Of a DNA stretch of 64,000 bases, positions 1 to 11,300 are shown in pieces (position 1 is the stretch's first letter; every line of letters begins with the position of its first letter). Both the position numbers and the translations under genes were made by a program. The notes under the pieces were generated by a model. It searched no databases, had not been told where the DNA came from, and worked only from the letters and a program-made list of their open reading frames with translations. This stretch comes from Phoma sp. XZ068 (lineage: Eukaryota > Ascomycota > Dothideomycetes > Pleosporales > Didymellaceae), in assembly GCA_004835665.1 (NCBI GenBank), contig RBKR01000010.1, forward strand, positions 1,364,001-1,428,000, read 5' to 3'.

Positions 1-416
1 AGCATGTCGAAATAGAGCTTGTAGCTTTCCTTAGAATCCGCCGCATGGCGCTCCGCGCTCATATGGGTGGCCCAGAGAGAGGTAAGCTGGTCGCGGTGCC
101 TATGAAGGAAGCGAGTAACCCAGCTTTCTGAAACCTCATTTCCGACGATTGTAGAGGCGAAATTGCGAACCATGTCACGGGTAGGAGGGATATGTTGATC
201 GGTAAGCTGCTTTATATAGTCTACAAGATCAAGCTCCTCCTCAGGGGTGAGACGTTGCTGCTTGGTGTTCTTGGAGTCTGTCGAGCCAGAAACGCGTCGA
301 TGGCGCCGCGACAACGTTGATCGCGACACACCGTGTTTGGTAGCTATTTCCTGGTAGCAAAGTTGATCAGCTGCAGCAGCAGCGTCTGCCTCTTTCAGCG
401 CAGCTTCTATCGACAT
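1..416 (-). CDS. pogo/Tc1-type transposase, N-terminal part
   Basis: Reading on the minus strand from the ATG at 416, the frame stays open for 138 codons to the window edge. It encodes the N-terminal DNA-binding region of a fungal pogo-like (CENP-B/DDE_1) transposase. A first helix-turn-helix has the motif KHGVSRSTLSRRH, and the second contains the segments VDYIKQLTDQHIPPTR and SWVTRFLHRHRDQL. It ends at a region equivalent to residues 125-145 of the intact 628-aa transposase at 51534-53420. The catalytic domain is outside the window. The start is chosen because it aligns with the starts at 32438 and 51534, each preceded by an AACNCCACA leader. It would cut and paste its own element. Confidence 0.8.
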   Translation of the reverse strand, partial: MSIEAALKEADAAAAADQLCYQEIATKHGVSRSTLSRRHRRVSGSTDSKNTKQQRLTPEEELDLVDYIKQLTDQHIPPTRDMVRNFASTIVGNEVSESWVTRFLHRHRDQLTSLWATHMSAERHAADSKESYKLYFDM

Positions 417-506
417 TGTGGCGTTGAGTTATGTTATTGGGAAGATTGGCTTGTTTTGGTGTGCGCGTGCATCACGCGGCGCCGTGCAGCACGCGCACGG
501 ACACGT
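1..506 (-). mobile_element. pogo-type DNA transposon, 5' part (runs off left edge)
   Basis: The end of the element lies at 506, followed by a TA dinucleotide at 507-508 that would be the target duplication. The terminal region 463-506 is GC-rich and read inward begins ACGTGTCCGTGCGCGTG, close to the end of the intact element at 51443-53572. It contains two related direct units around GCATCACGCG and GCAGCACGCG, the same two-unit layout as in the other pogo copies here. The transposase start lies about 90 bp inside the end, as in the intact copy. The rest of the element is beyond the left edge, so its state is unknown. Confidence 0.75.
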
Positions 507-1532
507 TACCGTACTATGATGGTGTTGATGCGGGGATCGCCCGCTTACGTTATCAAAAAGTGTCCAGCTTTTTTTGACTAGGGGGTGGGAAGGTGATCCT
601 GCCAGAGAGGTGATAAGCTACGGGTACGAGCGCACGGACAGTATCGTAAACAGCTCTGCACGGGCTTTCGAAGGTCAACAATCACCTTTATTATCTGGCT
701 AGGCACTTTTGCCTGATGTGACTCGTTCGTTACCTTTTTAACACCCCTGTATTATTCACTCGAAGAAAGAGAACATGTGATAAGCTACCTTAGATGCGAT
801 GTGCGAGTTTCTGCTTCACATGCTCCCCCGCTCGTTCATCGGCAATTTGCATTGGGCAACCGTCTCGGTCATGCTTGTAATGAAACTCCTTTGTAAACGT
901 TGTCGATCAGCCGGTGCTTCCAGTATTGGTAATTAGTTCATGTTGGGTACAATGCATTGTGAAGAACGGAAGCGAGCGGAGGTTTTCGCGGTGGGCATTA
1001 TTCCGTGTCTTGGTTGAAGGGCAGTGTGATCAATCACCGCGGTCGGCTCCTTCCTCCGAAAGACTTGGCTCTCGCGAGGGGCCCCTCGGAGGCTCGGTCA
1101 TGGACACTGAAACGATGCGTCGCCGAAGAACGACCTTAGTCTCTTTCCAAGTTACCCGAACTGCATATCAGCCTTCTAAGTCGTTGTTTCAGAATCGCGC
1201 TTCCCCGCGTACTTCCTTGCTTTCGAGCGCAGCTTGGATCAAAATCCGGACTAATCATCCCATTTGTGTGACAATCATGACGCATGCGGTCAGTCTTCGA
1301 ACACGAACTCAACTCTGTTATCGTCCGGTATGGTAACTGTGACGCCCTAAGCCATTGGGTTCGCGCGGACAGGGCCCGTAGGGCCGATGAAAACACGCAT
1401 GGCTAAGATGGAAGTCGACAAAAAGAATATTTACGGAGGAGATCTCCGCTATAAGGCTTGGACACATCTTCGCGTCTCTCCCTCCAAAAAATTTTGTGAT
1501 TTCAAGGGCACAGCTTCTCAGCAGGCTCTGAT
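507..1532. other. intergenic, no gene recognised
   Basis: The short open frames here are not convincing and lack splice support. The one notable point is a motif at 579-623 (a TAGGGGGTGG block, then TCCTGCC and GGTGATAAGCTACGG) that recurs at 18060-18147. A shorter GTGATAAGCTAC occurs at about 776. The last 200 bases should hold the promoter of the MFS gene, but no clear TATA box is visible. Confidence 0.5.
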
Positions 1533-3428
1533 ATGACTGTCAACCCGTCGTGCTTTCCTTTAGCATTCCCCTACAAAGCCATGGGTTTCGAACAAGGGCT
1601 GTATCCCGAAGGCGAACTGGCCCAAACGCCGCTTGCTGCACCTTTAACGAAGCCGCGGATCATATCCACCTTCAACGGCGATCATGATATCGAAGCATTG
1701 CCTTCATTCAGCAGAAGGCCATCATCTGCCTCAGAGAAACGACGAAAGCACGAGTCGTACGACCGTTCTGGAAGCATTTTCCTCATTACTGGTTCTGGCA
1801 CGCCCCTCAAGTTGCCTGTGCCTTCCGACAGTCCGGCAGACCCATTGGGATGGGGACGATGGAAGAGAGCTGGTGCTTTCTTAGCTGTGTACTGGTACTC
1901 GGTCGTGTCGCTCGCTGCGGCTCAGGCTGCGAGCATGATGCTGCGAGAGATCTCTCATGAATTCGAACAAGACGTAAGTTCCGTTATGCAGTACGGTAGC
2001 AATCGTCGCTGAAAGACATTCAGAATATCAAGCCATGGCATATGGAGACACTTGTGACAGCGCCCACTTTGTTCATGGGGATTGGAGCCTTTATGTGGAT
2101 ACCCATGACGATCGGAATGGGACGTCGACCAGTCTTCCTTCTGGCATCCCTGATCATGGTTCTTGCTACTTTCGGAGCCGGGAACGCGCGGACCTTCCAG
2201 CAACTACTCGGTTGTATATGCTTGTTGGGGCTCGGAGAAGGCTTTGCTCTCAGTGCTGTTCGTAGTACACTCCACTTGATGTCGAATCCCCCACGCTAAC
2301 ATTTCGAAGGCAATCTTAATAACCATCGATATGTCGTTTATCGATGACAGACCTAAAGCAATTGCGCTCCTCTGGTCAGCCGCCGGCTTTATCGGCACAG
2401 GATTCATCGCCGTCGTTCCTTACATGTCGGATCACGGCCACCGATGGCATCAGTTCTACAACTACTGGTTAATCCCTATGATCATTTCGTTCGCCTTGGT
2501 ATTCTTCCTGTATCCTGAGACATACTTCAAACGCCCAACAGTCGCCTTCGACGGCCTTATCGTCGTACAGAGTGCAACCGAGAAGCTCACCGTATATAAA
2601 GATATTGAGAAAGATTCAGAACTTTATCGCGACCTACCAGAATTACCCCAGGAGCGTGGTTTTCGGGGCATTTTGACACGCTTCGGCTTTTGCCGATCAC
2701 ATTTCGCATCGTGGACTTCCATGGGCCGATGTTACCTCCAAATCGTTTTCTGTGCGTTCAATCCTCTTATCTTCTGGATATTGATTGCCGGTGCATTCAA
2801 CTTCGCGGGCATGATGTTCATTGGTGCTACATACGCGCGCGTTCTGGAAGCTCCGCCGTACAACCTTCCGTCAGAACTGATCACTCCTGTCAATCTTTCG
2901 GCGGCTGTCGGTTCTCTTGTGGCCTACCCGATCGGTGTGTTACCGTTCAAGAAAGTACTCGACATTCTGGCGAAGCGTAACGGCGGTGTTCGTGAGGCTG
3001 AGCACTATCTCGTCTCACTCCTCTTACCAATCGTCACTGGTGCGTTGAGCACGCTTATCTATGGTTTGGCTGTCCGTTTCAATTTCCACTTCGGCGTTTA
3101 CTATCTTGCCTACGGGTTGAATGGCTTCTCATGGGTCACCTTCTCAATTAGCATCACCATTTGGGTTACCGAGGCGTTTCCGCGTTGGGCTGCTCCTGCG
3201 CTTGCTGTGGTGGGTGGTGGATGTTATCTGATCAGCTTCTGCATGACTTTCGCGCTTGTACCTTGGATTGCTTCATATGGATATAAGGCGGTGGGTGTTC
3301 AACTTACAATTCTTCAGGTTGTAAGCGGGTTGGTTGCGGTACCGATTGCATTCTGGGGAAAGAGCGCGCGGCAGGCGATACATGGTCGGTGGGCGAACGA
3401 CCGCGGTGGAGCGTTGAGACCGTTGTAG
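1533..3428 (+). CDS. major facilitator superfamily transporter, 3 exons
   Basis: An integral membrane transporter of unknown substrate. Exons are 1533-1973, 2024-2257 and 2310-3428, giving 597 aa. Intron 1 (1974-2023) has a GTAAGT donor and CAG acceptor. Intron 2 (2258-2309) has a GTTCGT donor, a GCTAAC branch point and an AAG acceptor. Both are phase 0 and each restores one continuous frame. Exon 1 gives a long hydrophilic N-terminus (about 105 aa) and a first membrane segment. Exon 2 holds PTLFMGIGAFMWIPM and the loop GMGRRPVFL, the typical MFS loop 2-3. Exon 3 starts with the conserved FIDDRPKAIAL and adds further membrane segments and a large cytoplasmic loop. Fungal relatives are drug:H+ antiporter-like (DHA1 type); that assignment is inference. 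No disabling change is visible. Confidence 0.85.
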
Positions 3429-3814
3429 ACACGCTCGATTGTGGTTGGAGAAGATCCGGAGGTTCTTTAGTACAAAAGTAACAGTTCGTGGTCGTGAATG
3501 CTGGTGCAAATGACAGCTCCTGTTCCGCCGTCCGTTGGTCCCGTTAGTGAGTCTCGATGCAACATACACCGACACGTGTATTGTGTAGGGGCCCGAGCGT
3601 CTCAATAGCCCCCCTAACATTGCTTCTTCGTGCATGAAATTTCGTAGTAAACAATAAGATGTAAAGGATTTAAAGGTGTTGCCTAAGGGAAAAGTTCCAG
3701 TGATCGGAATGGTCTGGTCTGGTCTGGTCTGAGGGTGCAGACCAGACCAGACCAACAAGACCGCCAAGAATGAGGCTGAAGAAAAGGAAGAAACCAAGGA
3801 AAAGTATTTTACTG
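3429..3814. other. intergenic between MFS gene and hAT relic
   Basis: Contains the 3' flank of the MFS gene and a hairpin-forming repeat listed separately. No gene recognised. Confidence 0.5.
3711..3754. repeat. GGTCT repeat hairpin
   Basis: Four tandem GGTCTG-like units are followed by an 8-base spacer and their inverse complement (CAGACC repeated). This gives a hairpin with a 16-17 bp stem. It lies just outside the C-terminal end of the hAT coding remnant on the minus strand. It could be the subterminal repeat region of that element, preceded by CAGTGATCGGAAT at 3699-3711. The matching opposite end was not found, so this is inference. Confidence 0.55.
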
Positions 3815-6172
3815 CTAACTATCAATCCAGTCGTCTTCATTCTCACTATCCTCGACATCGCTCTTTTCCTCAGCCTGGGGCTTTCCATACCAGGCCCGGA
3901 GACACTCACATGCCTCTATAATATCTGCCTTAAGCCTACCACGGCGATCAACTATCGTAAGCTTTGCGCTACTAAAGAGGCGTTCGCATTCATCCGACAT
4001 AGGTGAGATCGCGAACAGATCCAGAGCGAAGCGAGCGAGGTCTCTTTGGGAGTCATAACGAGATAGCCAGTACGCAATGGCGTCATCGCAACCTGCCTCT
4101 TCGTCACGGAGCCGGTCGGTAGAAATGTATTGCTCGTACAAATCAGTTGTGGAGAGCGGGGCGTCTATTCGAATGCGCTTATGTTCCCGCTGGCGATCAA
4201 ATGCTGGGTCAGGATCTCTCTCCTTCCTGGCTGGTGGTGGCAGCATCTCGACAGGGTACCTTCCCTTATACTCTGTCTCCCAGAGATGCTTCACCGCTGA
4301 TTGTGCGTTGTCAAATCACCTCTTCTTCTCTTCGTCGCCCTGAAGAACCCACTCTTGCCTGAACCACGCCCACTTGCGATATGGATCAAGGATTTGAGCC
4401 GCATAATATGCCGGTGGAAGGTCAGTATCTTCAGGGTATCGATGTTGCCAATTCAGCTGCTGATTGTTGTAGTACTCGGCGCACTTCGACCATGCGGCAT
4501 CTGCGCAGCCTTGGAGGTACTTCCATGTAAAGTTGTTATCGTCCTCATTGTGGATGTCGTGGTAGTGATCCTTCGTCTCGCTTATCTCCCGAAGAAGGCA
4601 ATCCAAGGTTGAAAACCAGTCCGCAAGTGATGTCTTCTTACCTTCAGAAAGCAAAGTTGCAGCGTAGAAGTCCTTTAAAGCAAGTTCAATCTTTTCAAGC
4701 TCGAACCAGTGCTGTCCATCAAGTTTGAAGTTCGCAATCCCTTGAGAGCCTTTCCCTGGTACATGGCGAGCCGAGAAGAGCTCTAAACGTTCGCGAACAT
4801 TCAACGCACGTGTAATTGAATGAAACCATGAATTCCAGCGTGTCGAGTTGTTCTGGATAAGCTCGAGCCCATTCAATTCAGTGAGATCTCCACCGATAAC
4901 TATGGCAGCAAACTCCTCATGGCGTTGTGGGGTAAGCCTAATGTATCGCACTAGGTTGTGAAGCCGACCCAAACATCCAAATTTCTTCCAGAGCTCTTCC
5001 ACCTTCGCATAGTCTCCGTATTGATCGTGCTTTTCAAGCTTTGCAAGATGCTTCTCACAGTTCCGGCCCATAAGAAACGCCTGGCAGCAGAGGTTGATAA
5101 TATGGCCCATGCAGCGCAGCCGGCGATGGCGGCGTTGTTTTGGCTTCATCCACGGGCAGAGCTCTTTGAGTATGAATTCAACGGCAGTGTCATTTGATGA
5201 GGCATTATCCAGCATGAAGTATCCAATCTGGTCTCCACCAATATCATGCTCTTTTAGCAATTCAAGAACGACCAATCCAATATTCTCTCCAGTGTGTTCG
5301 CCGTACACACATCGCATGACCCAAGACGGTAACACGTCGCTTGCCAGTAGCGTCAATCCACATAGCAATGACGCCGAGAATTGTGTAAGGATTTGGCGAA
5401 GTCCAGAGATCAAAGGAGATGGAGATTCTACTCCGCGAGTGCTGGAGGTCTTCTCTGAGCCGTTGCTTCTTCGACAGGAACGCATCCATAACCCAACTTC
5501 GAATAGTTTTCGCTGCCTTTGGGAGGTGGTTGAGGAGTGTTGGATTCAAAAAGAAGAGTAATTCTCGGAAATACTGATTTTCTAACTGAAGGAAAGCAAT
5601 ATGGCAGTACACAATCCGACGAATTAGAAGCTCTTTGAACTTCTCAATGGAGTCTTTCCAGAAGAAGTTATTCGCAGTAGCTGCACCCTTCTGCTGGCCG
5701 AGAACAGACTTCCGTGTACGACTGTTCCTCTTAATGCCGCTCTGGGAATCAATCTGGTGCTTCTCCTCAAGTGGACTTCTGGCTCTGGAAGTGCCATTGA
5801 CAACAAACAATTCTTGCTTGTAATTTCCAACCGCACACTCGTGGCAGTAATAAACCTCTTTCTTATCGTTACCTCGAATGTATTGAAGACCGTACTTCCA
5901 TACGTGTGATGAACCCAGACGACGATCCTTCTTTGCGATTGTTGAGCGTTTTACGTAGGTGATACGGTTTGTACGAACTCGTCCGGAGGTTCCTGATATT
6001 GAACAGGAGCAGGTGATGGAGTAAAGGCAAGTAATGGCGTGGAGACAGGTGATGAAGTAAGAGCGGGTGATAGTGTAGGGACAGGCGATGGTGTAAGAGA
6101 GGCTGATGTTGACATTGTAGTCAATGGCGACGGTAAGGTTGAGATTGGAGACTCCATAACAATAGCGTACAA
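3815..6172 (-). pseudogene. hAT-family transposase relic (BED finger to C-terminal dimerisation domain)
   Basis: The minus strand carries a nearly full-length hAT transposase in broken frames. The N-terminus (5951-6172) is Ser/Thr/Pro rich. After a frameshift near 5951 comes a BED-type zinc finger with KRSTIAKKDRRLGSSHVW and the pair YYCHEC at about 5830-5940. Next comes a segment with SISFDLWTSPN (5262-5810). A second frameshift near 5300 moves to the frame with YGEHTGENI, the catalytic FMLDNASSN and NNSTRWNSW (4316-5485). A TGA interrupts at 4316-4318. The same frame then continues into the hAT C-terminal dimerisation motif with DECERLFSSAKLTI (3815-4294). At least three disabling changes make it non-functional. 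No inverted ends or 8-bp target duplication could be fixed. Confidence 0.85.
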
Positions 6173-6569
6173 GCAGGTTGTTGTAAGCGGCGTTTTGGAT
6201 GAGCGGTCATGTAAAGTGCGGGAATTGATGAAAGTTTGAGAAATTCTCTGTCTCTTGTCCGCTCAGTGTACGTAGCAGAGTATAATACACGATGAGAAAA
6301 AAGGCCCTTATAAAAAGTAAATAGAAAAAACCAAATTTATTTTTGTAATATGCTATACGCAAATTATGAAAAAAAAAAACAAATTAAATTCTTTTTAATT
6401 AATGCCCATCTTACTTTAAAATATTGTCTAGCAGCATTTAGAGTCGTTCTTAACCGTAGACGAAACAATAAATTACGTTATTCTGATTCCCGCTATCTCA
6501 AAGACGATGAACGATGAAGGCGCGTGACTCAATGCTGTAAAAGGAAAGACGAGGAGTAGCAACCAATAG
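6173..6569. other. AT-rich intergenic stretch
   Basis: Bases 6280-6480 are clearly AT-rich, with runs of A and TTTAAT motifs, unlike the flanks. This may be the degraded end of the hAT element or a RIP-affected pocket. No gene or clear repeat end is visible. Confidence 0.5.
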
Positions 6570-6715
6570 TGTAAGCAAGGGGTGGCCCTAGTGTTGGGTC
6601 TCATGTATGAGTGTATTCATCTGTGTATGTACAAGTGTGTGATCTGAGCTCGAAAGTAGTCGGACGCATTAATCATGCCTGCAGAGCAGTCATGTGATGC
6701 GGTCCTAGGCTTACA
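6570..6715 (-). repeat. solo LTR, family A, copy 1
   Basis: 146 bp beginning TGTAAGC and ending GCTTACA, the TG...CA ends of an LTR. It is the inverse of the copies at 7232-7375 and 19896-20042. The flanking five bases (AATAG left, CACTC right) do not match, so there is no target duplication here. Confidence 0.75.
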
Positions 6716-7007
6716 CACTCCCTTCAGGTTCGAACGCATGTTGGAAGCTGATGTGATCGTAGACCACCCCCTGCCGTGTGACTGGCAGAGCTGCATTAGG
6801 TGCGGGCTAGTACTGCTGACGGTGCAGTTCCAGGTGGGCGATCGTCTGCCGTCGCAGTGTTGGTGGACTTCTGCTCTATGTGTCGGGCATCCCCAGAGCT
6901 TGTAAGTTTTCGAGGTCCTTTTTGCTTCGCGTTCTTTTAGGTCTTGGCCTTTGGCCTGAGCTAGATGCCTTTTGTTGAGGTTACTGCTCTAGTTTAGGGA
7001 AGGAGAG

Positions 7008-7227
7008 AGGACGCTGAACACTTGGAGAATCTCTTGGAGATGCCGACTCTGAGCCAGCCTGCCACCAGCAAAACTAACCCACGAGCGCCTGATGAGAGAC
7101 GGTAGATAGAGAAGAAGCGACCTAGATATCAAGCAAGGGCTTTGACTTGAACAACAAGCTGCATGAAGACACGAGTCAAAGAAGACACAAGGGCTAGTGA
7201 GGCCGCGATGTAGCATAAGCAGTGTAG
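7008..7227. repeat. 220-bp dispersed repeat, copy 1
   Basis: Begins AGGACGCTGAACAC and ends AGCAGTGTAG. A second copy of the same 220-bp length lies at 45161-45380, inserted in a LINE. The two agree at most positions. There are no inverted ends, no tRNA-like A/B boxes that I can see, and no coding potential shared beyond chance. It is a short interspersed element of unknown type. Confidence 0.75.
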
Positions 7228-7231
7228 TATC

Positions 7232-7375
7232 TGTAAGCCTAGGACCACATCACATGACTGCTCTGCAGGCATGACTAATGCGTCCGACTACTTTCGAGCT
7301 CAGATCACACTTGTACATACACACAACAATACACTCATACATGAGACCCAATACTAGTGCCACCCCTTGCTTACA
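7232..7375 (+). repeat. solo LTR, family A, copy 2
   Basis: 144 bp with TGTAAGC and GCTTACA ends, in inverse orientation to copy 1 and 516 bp from it. It starts four bases after the 220-bp repeat. Flanks are GTATC and CGTGG, so no target duplication. Confidence 0.75.
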
Positions 7376-7565
7376 CGTGGCGACTGGAGTCTCGTTCGGA
7401 CAAGGGGCAGTAGCTCCCGTACTCTTACGTTGCTCTTCTGCCAACCATCATTCCCTTGATATGGTACTGCTCTAGAGAGTGTCAGGGCTTCTTTCGCATC
7501 TGAAGATGACAATTCGTGGACTGAGATAACAGGAACGCATGACGTTGTGATCAACCTTGACGCAT

Positions 7566-7772
7566 TGTCGCACGCCATTGGCTAAGGGCAGTACAGTAGT
7601 TCGCTTAGCACTCCACGTGATGTCTTCATAAAAGACTCAGAGAATGGTGCCATCTCTTGAAGACAGACGACACACATTGTCGTACACAAAAATACAATCA
7701 CAAAAACCATCTTAATTTTGTGCCTCATATCCCAATCATTTTCACTGTTCAGTTAACACCTACAGTGCGACA
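7566..7772 (+). repeat. Copia 5' LTR
   Basis: 207 bp with TG and CA ends (TGTCGCACGCC ... GTGCGACA). It carries a 5-bp tandem duplication in GCAGTACAGTAG that the 3' LTR lacks. Confidence 0.9.
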
Positions 7773-7783
7773 GTTATGAGCCC
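7773..7783 (+). promoter_or_regulatory. half-tRNA-iMet primer binding site
   Basis: The sequence directly after the 5' LTR is GTTATGAGCCC. It is complementary to the anticodon stem-loop of eukaryotic initiator tRNA-Met (which reads GGGCTCATAAC), not to its 3' end. Priming from a cleaved tRNA half is established for Drosophila copia; its use here is inferred from this match. Confidence 0.7.
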
Positions 7784-8354
7784 GGAGACTCTTCCAATGC
7801 TATTGAGCAAAAACTCAACTCTTTTAAGATCCTCTTCCTCTTCAATCGTCTCTATTATGATGAGCTCTCTTTAACTCGAACACCTCGGGGAATGATCAAC
7901 TCGACCGTCTCCACGGAGACTGTTTAACCCAAGTTCTCCTCAGAGGAACCAACATGAAATTAAAGCAATGAAATGGACCTAAAAGACTCCTAAAACACCT
8001 AAGCTTCAGAATTGTCTTCATTAAGTAGAAGCTGACCTACCACAGACGGCGGAACAATCAATTCGGACCGATCGATCCTCAACATCCGATGATGCCATGT
8101 ACAGAACGCGTCAGCAACCGTATCCAGCCATACGGATGCTTCGGATCCAATCCTCTTTGCCTCATCCTTTTCTCAGCATCTTGTATACTCGAAACGTGGC
8201 TTTCCGAGAGCCCCGACCAAGACCAGACAGATGGCCAACATGATTCTGAGAGCACTAGGTCGAAAGGATAGAGCCCATCCCCCTCCTTGCTAAGGGAAAA
8301 ATCCAAATCCAATCAAAAATCATCACCTCCGTCAACGGCAACAGACGTCTACGT
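7784..8354. other. Copia leader, gag missing
   Basis: A gag gene would be expected here, but all frames are closed by stops within about 100 codons and no zinc knuckle is seen. The region is shorter than a normal gag. It is best explained by deletion and decay of gag. Confidence 0.6.
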
Positions 8355-11300
8355 ATGAACATCGAAAGATGCTTCAAGAAGCTGGGCATCGCTTTACCAA
8401 ACGTCTGGCCCAAAAGAGCTTCAAATCAACCCAACAGTAAATCGAACAATCAAGTGGCTTCGAACACTACCCAGTCACAAATATCGAAAGCGGCATACAG
8501 TACCGTCCGATTTGCTTTCAACACTGCAACATCAAACGAGTTCGATGGCTATTTCCGACTCGATAACTGTGCAGACACCCATGTCTGTAACGACCTATCA
8601 CGGTTCATAAATTACAACCCGTTGTACAACGAAACCATCCAATTTGGCGACTCCGAAACCTATGTTGCAGGCACTGGTGAGGTCGCAGTCCATATCCGCA
8701 CTCCGTCAGGTCCAAACCTATTGCACCTGCACAACGTCGCATATGTCCCTGGATTCCACTGGAACCTGATCAATGCACATGCTCTTGAGCAACAGGGCCT
8801 ATTCTTCAATACTAGAACATGCTGGATGGAGTACTCGGATGGATCGAACGCCTTTAAACTGACAAAACATGGCGCATTCCGTGTTGTCGAACCACATATC
8901 AAGGATGCGATTATAAATGCCGAAACACAAGGGTCTGCAGAACGGTCCTTTGCCATGGCCACCAAGGCACGTAAACCTCCAGTCGCAATAGCTTCGATGG
9001 ATATTTGGCATGCAAGACTAGGCCATATCCGAAAAGAAGCCCTGGAACACATGCCAGAAGCAGTCGAAGGTGTAGCTCTTGATACCCGCGACTTCCAACG
9101 CAATACGGAACTCTGCGAACAATGCCAATTGGCGCAAGCACACAATACAATATCACACATACCGATTTGGAAAGGAACCTATCCGTTCGAGAAGGTTCAC
9201 TTCGATCTGATCGACATGGAGGAAGCATTCAATGCTGACTCATGGGTGGCTCATTTCTATTGCAGCTACTGCGGCTACCAGATCTCCTTTAACCTTCCGA
9301 CCAAATCTCAAGAGATTCTCATCTCAATTACACAAGAGTTCTTTACCATGACCAACGATAACTGGGGCTTTACTACCCGATACATCCAATCTGACGGCGA
9401 AAAAGGGCTTGGAGAGGCCTGGAAAGCTCTGGTCGCAAAAAGAGGGATCACTCACAACCCATCTCCACCTGACACTCCAGATCAGAACAGCTCTGCCGAA
9501 CGTTCTGGGGGGGTGATCATGACCATCGCCCGCAAGCTTCGGATACAGGGTAACCTCCCTCAGAAGCTCTGGCCTTACATCGTTGCTCACGCCACCCGAC
9601 TTCTCAATCGCATTCCAATTCAACGAAAACAATGGCAAACACCATACGAAATGGTTCACAGTCGCAAACCGAACCTATCTCAATTCAGAACCATTGGTTC
9701 GCTCTCCTACGTCTTAATCAAGAACAAGAAATACCGTCCCAGGAAAGCGAAGCTACAAGAGAAGGCAATCAAGGGTTGGCTCGTCGGCTTAGAAGCCACA
9801 AACATCTACAAGGTCTGGATTCCCCACCTTAACCGCGTGGTTATATCCAGGGATGTGCAGATCGACGAAAAGGTCAAGTACAACCCAGATTTTGACACAA
9901 CAGTCCCAGAGTCAAGACAAGCTCTTTCGATCATCATAAATGAGATCGACCTCGATGAGGAAGACATAGACCCACTGCTGATTATGGAGGACGCAACACA
10001 GCAGAACACTGAAACGCTTCATCTACCTCTCCCAACACCTGAGGGCTCACTACAGCCAACAGGAACAGCTGAGGCTCGGACACAAGCATCAGTTGCTCAA
10101 CCTCCTCCAAGTCCAGTGTCTATCACAAGAACCGAAAGAGGCACAGAAGCTTTAGCACTCGAGAATCTTCGATCATCATCTGGCAGAGCTATCAAAATCT
10201 CGAAGAGAGGACACGATGCAATCGACACATTCAACCTGACTCTCACACCCGACCGGGTCCACAAGAGAGCTCGACTGCAGGCTCACGCGTTACGCCTCGA
10301 ACGAGCGAAGGTCGGAGAACAGGTTGCACATGCGTTCGCACAAGCAAGAACCATGAAAACGCATCGAAAGGATCTACCGCCACCTCCTGAATCCTGGTAT
10401 CAGCTTAAACGGCATCCAGAAAGGGAAGGATTTAAAAAGGCAGCAGATCGAGAAATCAAATCACTCGAAGAAAAGGGAGCGTTCGAGCTTGTAGATCATC
10501 CTGTAGACAAGCAGGTCCTACCACTCAAATGGGTCTTTACGTACAAGTTCGACCAAGGAGGATACCTAGACAAGCACAAGGCACGAATCTGTGCACGAGG
10601 TGATCTTCAACACCACACGGGCGAAGACATTTATGCGGCCACCGGCGCCTATCGAAGCTTCCGCATACTTATGGCCATTGTCTGTGCCTATGGGCTTATC
10701 TGTCACCAAATCGACTTCAAGAACGCGTTTATCAATGCCGACATGGACGAAGAGATCTACACAACATGCCCACCAGGGTACGGTCGACCAGGAAAGGTGT
10801 GGAGATTGCTCAAGGCACTGTACGGTCTGCGCAAGTCGCCAAAGCTCTGGTACAATGAACTTGTATCGTTTCTACAACGACTCGGTTTTCAATCATGTCC
10901 AGAAGAACCATGCATTATGGTCAACAAAGAAACCAAGCTGGTTCTCTTTCTCTTCGTGGACGACATGCTCATCATTGCACCACAAAACAAGCACCAACAA
11001 TTGCAGCAATTCAAAGAAGCCGTACAAAACAAGTACGACATCAAGGATCTCGGAGAAGCATCATCTTTCCTTAACATCCGAATCCGAAGAGACCTCAAAG
11101 CAAAAAAGCTCTGGATCTGCCAGGACGGTTACATCGACAAAATCTGCGTCAAGTTCGGGATTGATGAGACGAAGCCGATTGCAACACCTCTGCCTTCGTC
11201 ATACCACCCCTTACCTTATGAAGGACAGGCCACTAACCAACAGACCATGGAGATGCAAGAAAAGGTAGGATCAATTCTCTATCCGGCAGTCGTCACAAGG

